A stretch of DNA of 6,321 bases from Bacteroidales bacterium (GTDB lineage: Bacteria > Bacteroidota > Bacteroidia > Bacteroidales > UBA932): NCBI GenBank assembly GCA_023230265.1, contig JALNXR010000127.1:1-6321 (forward strand). The letters are read 5' to 3'. Within the stretch, counting starts at the first letter, position 1; the number at the start of each line of letters is the position of its first letter. This document shows positions 1 through 5,944 of this stretch, piece by piece. Made by a program: the position numbers and the translations under genes. The notes under the pieces are model-generated. The model was not told the origin of the DNA and searched no databases. It saw nothing but the letters and a program-made list of their open reading frames with translations.

Positions 1-372
1 CAATATACCTAATCCTGTCTCTAAGTCTCCATTAGTTATCATCTTTCTATGTCCATAGAAGCAATGTATCAGTAGGTCTGTATGAGTTCCATCTACGCTC
101 ATTATTATAGACGTTAGGACAAGAGCATAAGTGAAAGGGACATTTCTAATAAGACGATAGAAAACATGAATCTCCATACTTCCAGCTAGAAGTTCCTCGA
201 GAATCATAGTCATTCTCTCTGGTCTCTGGTCTGATGTAACTCCTACCTTCGGAAGACTAAGCTCTATACACCGCTTCAAGTCAGGCCAGTTCTCTGAGAT
301 GCCATGAGGGAGAAGCTTAATCATCCTTATCTCACTTATAACTTCTTCTTCACATACTTCCTTGATTTCCAT
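1..372 (-). CDS. Unidentified phage protein, N-terminal part (runs off the window edge)
   Basis: The frame is open for 124 codons from an ATG at 372 to position 1, so the C-terminus is missing. The protein begins MEIKEVCEEEV. It has two probable amphipathic helices (about residues 25-40 and 50-64, the second containing DQRPERM), then alternating hydrophobic strands (about 67-107). This helix-helix-strand order, in a gene following tail genes, resembles small phage proteins with a GNAT-like fold. No acetyl-CoA P-loop is visible in the part present, so no function is assigned. The start at 372 has a GAGG site (378-381) five bases upstream and makes the gene overlap the preceding one by 23 bp, suggesting translational coupling. 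A second in-frame ATG at 324 (beginning MIKLLPHG) would remove the overlap but has only weak purine-rich sequence before it. The reading frame is well supported; the start and role are not. Confidence 0.8.
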   Translation of the reverse strand, partial: MEIKEVCEEEVISEIRMIKLLPHGISENWPDLKRCIELSLPKVGVTSDQRPERMTMILEELLAGSMEIHVFYRLIRNVPFTYALVLTSIIMSVDGTHTDLLIHCFYGHRKMITNGDLETGLGIL

Positions 373-1705
373 AGGTTCCTCGTATCGCTGTCTTATCGTT
401 TAGCTTCCATCTTATCAGCAAGCTATCTACTTCGAAGGCACTAAAGAGTGGAGCAGTTACATGTACCTTAAAGTCTACTCCACTTACAACAGGAGATACT
501 ACTCCCTTAGCATTAACATCCTTGAGAGTGCTCCTTGTATAGCTTCCCAATGTATTGTAGCAATAGTCTACACCTGCTTGCATACCACTTCCAGTACAAC
601 CGATTTCAAGGACGCTTATCATCTTAATTGCACGAAGGTTCATATCAAAGCTATTCGTTGTAAAGAAGGCACTAGTGTCAGCGTCTACTGCTTCATGTAG
701 AGCTCCATACAATCCAGAACCTACTCTTACTATTCCAGACGGTAGCTGGTATATCTCTGATAAGCCAGTCGAGAGTAGATACGTTCTAACTCCATCAGAT
801 ATATAGAATTCCTTCTCTAGCTTATCATAGTTAATAACTATATCAGCAGCTCCTAGATTTGTCATGAAGTTTTTGTAGCCAAGCTTCTTTAGCTCCACCG
901 TTCTAAACTCAATATTCTCAGTAGCTGACCATAGGTACCCTTCCGTATCCACGAAGATATGTCTATGCTTGTCTCCTCCAATACAGCCTTTTCCTGCTAT
1001 ACCATGCTGTAGCATAACTCGCAGACCGAAGCCTGTTACTGGACTAGATATAGGTCGGAGAGCGGAGACTCCTCCTGAGCCATAGACCATGACATACTCT
1101 CCGAGCCTCTTAACACAATAGACATCACCAAACCAACCTACTGGCATCTGACCTGTTATGTTAGTTTGGTCCTCTTTATCCAAGAGCTCTGTCAGATATG
1201 TTTTACCTATACCTGACCAAGCAACCCAATTACTCTCGTCTCCACCGAAGCCACCTGCGATTAACTGACCTTTATAGTTGCATACGCTCTCTACTATATG
1301 AGTTAGAGTCTCTACAGAAAAGACTCCTGTCGTTGTATCTCTCACAACACACGTAGCTCCATTTACCCAGACTTGATAGTAGTAGAAGTCTGCCATATGC
1401 CAGATGTCTCCGACTGGTAGACTAGTTATCTTTGCTGTTAGATTGTAGCCTGAGTCTGCTTCATATATCCCAGTTTCACTGGCAGCGAAGATACCTATTG
1501 TAGTGTCAAACAACTGAGGATAAGGCCAGGAGTAAGTAGGTGCACCAGTTAGTGGGTCTGTTATTGCTACATAAGGCACTAGACCACTTTCGTCTACTTT
1601 CATATTGTAGCACTCAAGCAGCCCTGGTACATTCCTCCTGAACCTATCGTTAGGAAGAAGTCCTATATGTAAACCTTCATTATAAGGAAAGTTAAACTCT
1701 TTCAT
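350..1705 (-). CDS. Probable beta-propeller tail protein (nozzle or tail-tube-like)
   Basis: A 451-residue protein with no signal peptide or membrane segment. Its sequence is dominated by short beta strands separated by Gly/Asp turns, with recurring propeller-like stretches: an IGIFAASETGIYEA strand pair near residue 70, CNYKGQLIAGGFGG near 142, YVMVYGSGGVSAL near 204, and HIFVDTEGYLWSA near 250. The N-terminus (about residues 25-48, VPGLLECYNMKVDESGLVPY) resembles the opening of phage proteins that stack below the head-tail adaptor, such as the T7 gp12 and P22 gp10 type; that comparison is by pattern and position only. The ATG lies one base after the stop of the upstream adaptor-like gene, and its ribosome site (GGAAGGG, 1710-1716) lies in that gene's last codons, so the two are probably co-translated. 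Structural role in the tail is likely; the exact subunit is inferred. No catalytic motif was seen. Confidence 0.6.
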   Translation of the reverse strand: MKEFNFPYNEGLHIGLLPNDRFRRNVPGLLECYNMKVDESGLVPYVAITDPLTGAPTYSWPYPQLFDTTIGIFAASETGIYEADSGYNLTAKITSLPVGDIWHMADFYYYQVWVNGATCVVRDTTTGVFSVETLTHIVESVCNYKGQLIAGGFGGDESNWVAWSGIGKTYLTELLDKEDQTNITGQMPVGWFGDVYCVKRLGEYVMVYGSGGVSALRPISSPVTGFGLRVMLQHGIAGKGCIGGDKHRHIFVDTEGYLWSATENIEFRTVELKKLGYKNFMTNLGAADIVINYDKLEKEFYISDGVRTYLLSTGLSEIYQLPSGIVRVGSGLYGALHEAVDADTSAFFTTNSFDMNLRAIKMISVLEIGCTGSGMQAGVDYCYNTLGSYTRSTLKDVNAKGVVSPVVSGVDFKVHVTAPLFSAFEVDSLLIRWKLNDKTAIRGTYGNQGSM

Positions 1706-1706
1706 C

Positions 1707-2480
1707 TTACCCTTCCATACAGTCTATCTCAGCAATCTCTTCTTCAATCCAATCGCTGTTTAGCTGTATCATTGTCTTATCTATTGCAAGGTCCCAATCC
1801 TTAGCACCTTCTGTATTCCTATACATCTGCTCCAGTTTATACAGGGCAGCCTGTACGAGAAGGAGAGGATGTGTTACTGTCCAATAATTATAGTCGTCAT
1901 CTTCAGTCAGTGCGTCTGAATAGAAGAGACCTACTACCTGTAGAGTATAAGTAGCTACATCAGGTGGAGGACTTATCAATACAGCGTTATATCCTTCATG
2001 TAATGAAGTTATAATATCCTCGAAAGCCCACTGTTGATTGTAGTCTCCTACTGTAAGTGTAGTAGGATATGGCCTAGCATTTACAGGAAAGTAGACATAA
2101 GGCTCAGATGGAGTTATATTTGCTTTAGGTTCACTGTAGTAGTTCTTCATCTCAAGAAGGTCATCTGCCTTTACTAGCTTCACCTTATCTGTCTCAGTAT
2201 AAAGCCATACTTCCTTTATCGCACGACAGTCAGGGATTGGTACTAGTATCTGTGCAGCTGCTAAATCGTAGGTATATCTAGCTTCTGTCTTCCCACCGAA
2301 GAGCCTACGGTCAAGTTCTCTACAACCCTGATTAATGAAGAAAGTAGCATCAGCTACAACTCCAGCAGCTGTAAGGTCGTTCCTTCCAGAGAGTTCTACG
2401 AACATATCTACTATATCCGAGAGAGTAGATGTCGTTGAAGCTGTTATCTCTTCGCCTGGTATTACAAGAATGTCAGACAT
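1707..2480 (-). CDS. Probable head-tail adaptor / connector structural protein
   Basis: A 257-residue soluble protein. It begins with a helical region: LSDIVDMFVELSGRNDL (about residues 20-36) and FINQGCRELDRRL (about 48-60). A beta-rich middle follows (about 66-150, with ILVPIPDCRAIKEVWLYTE). The last third has a strand (YTLQVVGLFYSDAL), a Trp/Pro turn (YWTVTHP), then the helix LLLVQAALYKLEQMYRN and an acidic tail ending EEEIAEIDCMEG. This layout, with a late helix after a WxxxxP turn, is typical of small phage adaptor proteins (T7 gp11 or gp6-like connectors) that sit under the portal. The assignment rests on this pattern, the size and the position before a propeller-like tail gene. The start is secure: GGAGG (2488-2492) lies seven bases before the ATG. 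It could instead be another minor virion protein. Confidence 0.55.
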   Translation of the reverse strand: MSDILVIPGEEITASTTSTLSDIVDMFVELSGRNDLTAAGVVADATFFINQGCRELDRRLFGGKTEARYTYDLAAAQILVPIPDCRAIKEVWLYTETDKVKLVKADDLLEMKNYYSEPKANITPSEPYVYFPVNARPYPTTLTVGDYNQQWAFEDIITSLHEGYNAVLISPPPDVATYTLQVVGLFYSDALTEDDDYNYWTVTHPLLLVQAALYKLEQMYRNTEGAKDWDLAIDKTMIQLNSDWIEEEIAEIDCMEG

Positions 2481-2574
2481 TATACTACCTCCAAATTAAT
2501 ACAATAGCACCTTAGTAATCATCTCAGGTTATATTAAAGACAAATCCTATAAATCACTAAGTCCATAGTACTCC
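2481..2574. other. Non-coding gap between the fibre and adaptor genes
   Basis: This AT-rich 94-bp spacer is one of the two longest gaps between genes here. It contains the GGAGG ribosome site of the adaptor-like gene at 2488-2492. On the minus strand there are TA-rich stretches such as TTAATATAAC (around 2527-2538) and GTATTAAT (around 2495-2502), but neither has a convincing -35 partner at the right distance. No stem followed by a U run was seen. It may hold an unrecognised phage late promoter; I cannot support one. Confidence 0.5.
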
Positions 2575-2790
2575 CTAAAAATGAAAAACTATAACCTTAA
2601 CTATTCCAGATGCAAGGTCAACTGCACCACCTGTTTTATTCATTATCGTTACTAGTACAGTATTAGCAGCTCTTACATAAGCAGTTATTAACCAATCTAC
2701 TGGACCAAGAGTTGTCAAAGTAGCAACTGCAGGGTCTCCTAAAGCCGCTCCTGGGACTGTCACATCAACTGACCAAACACCACCGTCGTT
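2575..2790 (-). other. C-terminal beta-sandwich module of the fibre protein
   Basis: Residues about 575-645 follow the beta-helix and read as an independent domain: VTVPGAALGDP, then a strand pair with AYVRAANTVLVTIMNKTGG, then AVDLASGIVKV. The GAALGDP and AANTV...N.TGGAVDLASG pattern recurs, from memory, at the C-termini of otherwise unrelated phage fibre and head-decoration proteins. It probably caps or trimerises the fibre; that role is inferred. Confidence 0.55.
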
Positions 2791-4512
2791 CAAACTCGGA
2801 AGGTCAAGAGTAGTCGTACCAATAAGCTGAGAAGCATAAAAACCAAATATCGAAGTGTCATTAACAGTTAAAGTTTCAGAAGCATTACCGACTATGGTAA
2901 TAGGCTTTACAATACCTGTCCCGTCATTTTCTCCCATAAGAGAATACTTTCCAGGTGCAGGAGTAACAAGAGAGCTATAAGAAACTACTGTCCCCTGACT
3001 GTTACTAAAGTGCATCAAGTCATTTATGTTTGGTCCAACAACTCTTGGAGAGATAATAGTAAGCTCCCTTTGTGTAATAAAATTAAACGGATAGGAGTCT
3101 CCACCTTCTGAACAGCAATTAATGAGAGACAAAGAATATCCTGCACCATCACTATTTGTGTTCCCTTCCAATCTTATATTGTCGCCAGTGTTATCTTGTC
3201 CTACACAATTAATAAGAGAGGAAGTATATAACTGCTTTATATGTATTCCATAAGAACCATTCTCATAAGCCCAGCATGATTCAAATGTAGTAGTTGTACC
3301 CACCTGTCCTTCTGCGGCAGTCGATTTTATCCCTACGCCACTATTGGAATATGACTTTATATTTCTAAACGATGAGACTATAGGAAGATACGCATCAAAG
3401 CCATCAACACATCCTGTTATCATTATATTCTCGGCAATACTCCTTTCTCCTGATAGTCTTATCCCGTTCCATGTATACGAACCTCCATCAATAGTGATAT
3501 TCCTTACACTTGCACCATACCCATTGGTGTAAACTGTTGCATGGTCACGTTGTAAATTTGCATCGAGCATATAAGCACCTGAACCAGCAGCACCAGCTTT
3601 TATAGTAGTTATCAATGGGTCAGCACCAACAATCCTTATGCCCTGAATACCTATCTTTGATTTAATTAGATATGTCCCTAATGAAAAAAATACAGTCCCA
3701 CCAGAAGATAATGATGTAATGGCTAATTTAATAGCAGCAGTATCATCAGATACTCCATCACCAGTAGCTCCCCACCATTCAGGATAGGCTTCTTTTATTG
3801 TAGTAAGTGATACTGCTCCAGCTCCATCAAATATCTGATATAGTCCAGATACATACATACTAGCTATTGTAACTGTATATCCACGTTCTATATCCAGCTT
3901 TCCAGGAGGCTCAAAACATAAGCAGATATTGCTTGGAACGACTATATTTTCAGCAATCGCTACTACATCTGATATTACTACAGTTGCATCAGCAGCTCCT
4001 ATATTAGACACTACAGTTGCAAGGTCATCTCCCCACCAGTCTATATATACTTTACAACCACTGGGGAAAGCTACTGTTCCATCTCCTGTGAATACTGTAT
4101 AAAGTCCTATCTCAGGCATTACTGAGAATGTTAGTGTTATTCCATTGCTAATATTAAGAACTACTCCCTTTGGTATATAGACATGACCAGCGACTAATGT
4201 ATTCTTAGTTATAGAATAAGTCCCTGGTATGATATTGTCAGATTGAATGTTGTAGAAGGTATAGGTAGTAGCGTAACCAAGTCTATTCAGTACAAGGTCA
4301 AAGAGCTGTCCTTGGTCATAATCGAAAGCATTTATGTAGAAAGTATAGTAACCATACTCGTCTGTAGTAACTTGGCTTACTGCATCTGTACTAGAGACAG
4401 AAGTATAAGCTGTTGCAGGAGTACTAGTTCCTGCAAGATATATCTTAACAGTTGCTGAGGCTATAGAATCTCCAGCAGGTGACTCCGCACGACCATAGAA
4501 TTTAATCCTCAT
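2575..4512 (-). CDS. Right-handed beta-helix fibre/spike (pectate-lyase-3 superfamily), possible head fibre or tailspike
   Basis: A 645-residue virion fibre-type protein. Residues 1-95 form an Ig-like or carboxypeptidase-regulatory-like domain (SATVKIYLAGTSTPATAY; then VTTDEYGYYTFYI). Residues about 101-248 hold two copies of a short module ending in WWG. The second runs into EAYPEWWGATGDGVSDDTAAI (241-261), the usual entry to a pectate_lyase_3 parallel beta-helix. The helix continues to about residue 510, rich in Asn/Gly turns and stacked strands (VRNITIDGG, ENIMITGC, SSLINCVG, LSLINCCSEG). Residues about 575-645 form a C-terminal beta-sandwich (SVDVTVPGAALGDPAVATL; AYVRAANTVLVTIMNKTGGAVDLASG) like those ending other phage fibre proteins. 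Such proteins bind and often degrade surface polysaccharides; I cannot identify catalytic residues. Its position directly after the capsid gene also allows a head fibre. The ATG at 4512 is preferred over an upstream TTG at 4578 because of its strong ribosome site. Confidence 0.85.
   Translation of the reverse strand: MRIKFYGRAESPAGDSIASATVKIYLAGTSTPATAYTSVSSTDAVSQVTTDEYGYYTFYINAFDYDQGQLFDLVLNRLGYATTYTFYNIQSDNIIPGTYSITKNTLVAGHVYIPKGVVLNISNGITLTFSVMPEIGLYTVFTGDGTVAFPSGCKVYIDWWGDDLATVVSNIGAADATVVISDVVAIAENIVVPSNICLCFEPPGKLDIERGYTVTIASMYVSGLYQIFDGAGAVSLTTIKEAYPEWWGATGDGVSDDTAAIKLAITSLSSGGTVFFSLGTYLIKSKIGIQGIRIVGADPLITTIKAGAAGSGAYMLDANLQRDHATVYTNGYGASVRNITIDGGSYTWNGIRLSGERSIAENIMITGCVDGFDAYLPIVSSFRNIKSYSNSGVGIKSTAAEGQVGTTTTFESCWAYENGSYGIHIKQLYTSSLINCVGQDNTGDNIRLEGNTNSDGAGYSLSLINCCSEGGDSYPFNFITQRELTIISPRVVGPNINDLMHFSNSQGTVVSYSSLVTPAPGKYSLMGENDGTGIVKPITIVGNASETLTVNDTSIFGFYASQLIGTTTLDLPSLNDGGVWSVDVTVPGAALGDPAVATLTTLGPVDWLITAYVRAANTVLVTIMNKTGGAVDLASGIVKVIVFHF
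3769..4212 (-). repeat. Tandem protein-level repeat ('GLYxxFxGxGxV...WWG' module) in the fibre
   Basis: Two diverged copies of a roughly 60-residue module lie in series: residues about 101-161 and 184-248. Matching landmarks are IPKGVVL / VVPSNICL, then a strand (LTFSVMPE / VTIASMYV), then IGLYTVFTGDGTVAF / SGLYQIFDGAGAVSL, then VYIDWWGDD / AYPEWWGAT. A linker at about 162-183 joins them. The DNA of the two copies is not obviously alike, so the duplication is old or was acquired as separate modules. Only the second copy leads into the DGVSDDTAAI entry of the beta-helix. Confidence 0.7.
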
Positions 4513-4518
4513 CACTGT

Positions 4519-4525
4519 CTCCTTT
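4519..4525 (-). promoter_or_regulatory. Ribosome binding site that sets the start of the fibre gene
   Basis: The minus strand reads AAAGGAG, six bases before the ATG at 4512. The longer frame could begin at TTG 4578, but nothing resembling a Shine-Dalgarno lies in front of it, and the extra 22 residues would be encoded across the RNA hairpin. The Ig-like domain begins at once after the 4512 start (MRIKFYGRAE), which agrees with that choice. Confidence 0.85.
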
Positions 4526-4543
4526 GGTGAAAATTTCACAGTA

Positions 4544-4571
4544 GGATGGAGGAACCGAAGCTCCTCCACCC
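4544..4571 (-). terminator. Strong hairpin with UUCG loop after the capsid gene (attenuator or partial terminator)
   Basis: As minus-strand RNA, 4571-4560 pairs with 4555-4544 over 12 bp (mostly G-C, with three G-U pairs), closed by the exceptionally stable C(UUCG)G loop at 4559-4556. It begins 20 bases after the capsid stop codon and ends 18 bases before the fibre gene's ribosome site. The stem is not followed by a proper U run: the next bases are UACUGUGAAAUUUUC. It is therefore more likely a leaky terminator or an mRNA-stabilising 3' end for the capsid message than a full intrinsic terminator. Phage capsid genes often have such a structure behind them, to set capsid output above that of later genes. 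Confidence 0.7.
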
Positions 4572-4591
4572 TGTTCAACTGTTAGACGATC

Positions 4592-5932
4592 TTACGCAGA
4601 ATCGTCACCGAATCCATCGAGTACCATGAAGGTATCAGGATGTCTCAATTCCAAGCCAGCCTCAGTAAGGAATTCCTCGTTCGTGGCGTCATAACGTCCG
4701 TAGTTGGTTCCCTCAGCTGCGGTCTTTCCACCTTCGCCGTAGAAGGTAGTATCAGTAATGTATCTGTATACGATGTTCTTCGGTTCAAATAGAATCATCA
4801 TCTTTCTTAAGGACGACTCCTGACTCATCAGTGGATGGAGCTTCAAGTTAATAGTACCCCAAGGCGTAGTCCACTCAATGATCTTCAAGCCGTAGCTGGT
4901 TGTCTTTGGAGTAATGTCCATGTGAGCGCCTGCGAGAGCAAGTCTCTTCATGGCGAGAAGAACGGTCGAGCCGCATATAGCCAGTTTCTCAGCACTCCCG
5001 AACCTGAAGAGTGTCTCGAGATAGCTGTCAAGCCAGGTCTCACCACCACCAGACTCTGTCCAGCCTTTACCACTGTAGGTTGTGTTGATTGTATAGCTGT
5101 TGTAGTTCGCTACAACATTCTGCCGTACGAAGTCGATGATACCCTGAGTTGTTCTCTCAGGCTTTCCACTTGTTCCAGTATTCTCAGTAGGAATACCGAA
5201 GAGCCATGCCTTCTCCATCTCAACTCCATGAAGCTCCAGGCACTCTCTCTTTGCTTCCTGATAAGCAGGACCAGTTCTCAGCTTCGTCAGACGAGCAGTC
5301 CTGGTGATGCTCAGAGGTGTACGGAAGATCTGTGTGTAGTTATAGTACTTGGTAGGGTCGTATGCTAAAGCTGCTGGCATAGCGGCACCTTCCTCGTTGA
5401 TATTGCCGACTACGATGAAACGATCTGCGGTTCCAAGGTTGTAGCTAGAAGCTGTCCTGATGTCGTAGTCATTATCGTCGTCCTCAAGCATTGTGCAGGT
5501 GAGGTAGGAGTTTGCTCCATTCACTGTCCTTGCCGTTACTTTGACATTGACATCTACGTACGGAGCTGAGACATCTCTGACGATAAGCTGATGTCCAACC
5601 CTTACCTCTGCTATCGTTGCAGCTGCCATCTTCAGATAGATAGTCGTGCCAGAAACTGCACCAGCTCCACCTGTAGGATAGCTTGAGACATACGAACTCG
5701 AAAGAGATGAATCTAAATAAACTCCAGTAATTGACCCAGCTTGATCTGGGAACTTCTTAGTCCACCAGTAGAACTCAGGGTCATCAACTTTCTCTTGTTT
5801 TAGTTTACTTGAGATAGCCGTAAGAGGCATCTCACCATTAGGATAGAGACGAAGCAGCATCTCTCTCCAACTTTTCGGTCTCTGGTCTGTTACCCAGTCT
5901 CCAGTTCCACGCATTCCTGCAAATCCACTCAT
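4592..5932 (-). CDS. Major capsid protein, HK97 fold, SU10/DUF5309-type
   Basis: A 446-residue protein that would form the icosahedral shell. The N-terminal segment (about residues 17-66) reads QRPKSWREMLLRLYPNGEMPLTAI, then KVDDPEFYWWTKKFPDQAG. An inserted beta-rich domain (about 70-180) contains GTTIYLKM, VGHQLIVRD and ADRFIVVGNINEEG. The core resumes with YYNYTQIFRTPLSITRTARLTKLRTG (about 196-221) and the spine helix YQEAKRECLELHGVEMEKAWLFG (about 224-246). The C-terminal half has the family's IIEWTTPWGTINLKLHPLMS strand (351-370), followed by LFEPKNIVYRYITDTTFYG and EEFLTEAGLELRHPDTFMVL. This order matches the DUF5309 / SU10-like major head proteins as I know them. The start is clear: AGGAGG (5938-5943) lies five bases before the ATG. 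The coding sequence looks more G+C-rich than the fibre gene, which may reflect high expression. No separate scaffold gene or protease is visible in the window. Confidence 0.85.
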   Translation of the reverse strand: MSGFAGMRGTGDWVTDQRPKSWREMLLRLYPNGEMPLTAISSKLKQEKVDDPEFYWWTKKFPDQAGSITGVYLDSSLSSSYVSSYPTGGAGAVSGTTIYLKMAAATIAEVRVGHQLIVRDVSAPYVDVNVKVTARTVNGANSYLTCTMLEDDDNDYDIRTASSYNLGTADRFIVVGNINEEGAAMPAALAYDPTKYYNYTQIFRTPLSITRTARLTKLRTGPAYQEAKRECLELHGVEMEKAWLFGIPTENTGTSGKPERTTQGIIDFVRQNVVANYNSYTINTTYSGKGWTESGGGETWLDSYLETLFRFGSAEKLAICGSTVLLAMKRLALAGAHMDITPKTTSYGLKIIEWTTPWGTINLKLHPLMSQESSLRKMMILFEPKNIVYRYITDTTFYGEGGKTAAEGTNYGRYDATNEEFLTEAGLELRHPDTFMVLDGFGDDSA

Positions 5933-5944
5933 AGTATCCTCCTA

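Noticed and set aside
221..233. A 13-base exact direct repeat (GGTCTCTGGTCTG) also present at 5877-5889
   Set aside because: Both copies encode Asp-Gln-Arg-Pro in unrelated proteins. One match of this length is not surprising by chance in a window of this size.
461..700. Plus-strand open frame opposite the propeller-like gene
   Set aside because: It is short, opposite a convincing gene, and shows no recognisable domain. The plus-strand frames at 3344-3532 and 4243-4458 were rejected for the same reason.
2481..2574. Possible promoter for the adaptor and nozzle genes
   Set aside because: TA-rich hexamers are present, but no -35 element sits at a suitable distance, and such hexamers are common in AT-rich spacers.
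4513..4578. TTG-initiated 22-residue N-terminal extension of the fibre protein
   Set aside because: There is no ribosome site before the TTG, the extension overlaps the strong hairpin, and a good AAAGGAG precedes the ATG at 4512.
4835..5368. A 177-codon open frame on the plus strand
   Set aside because: It lies entirely inside the well-supported capsid gene on the other strand, has no ribosome site pattern and encodes a low-complexity Cys/Ser/Leu-rich product. It is a shadow frame.
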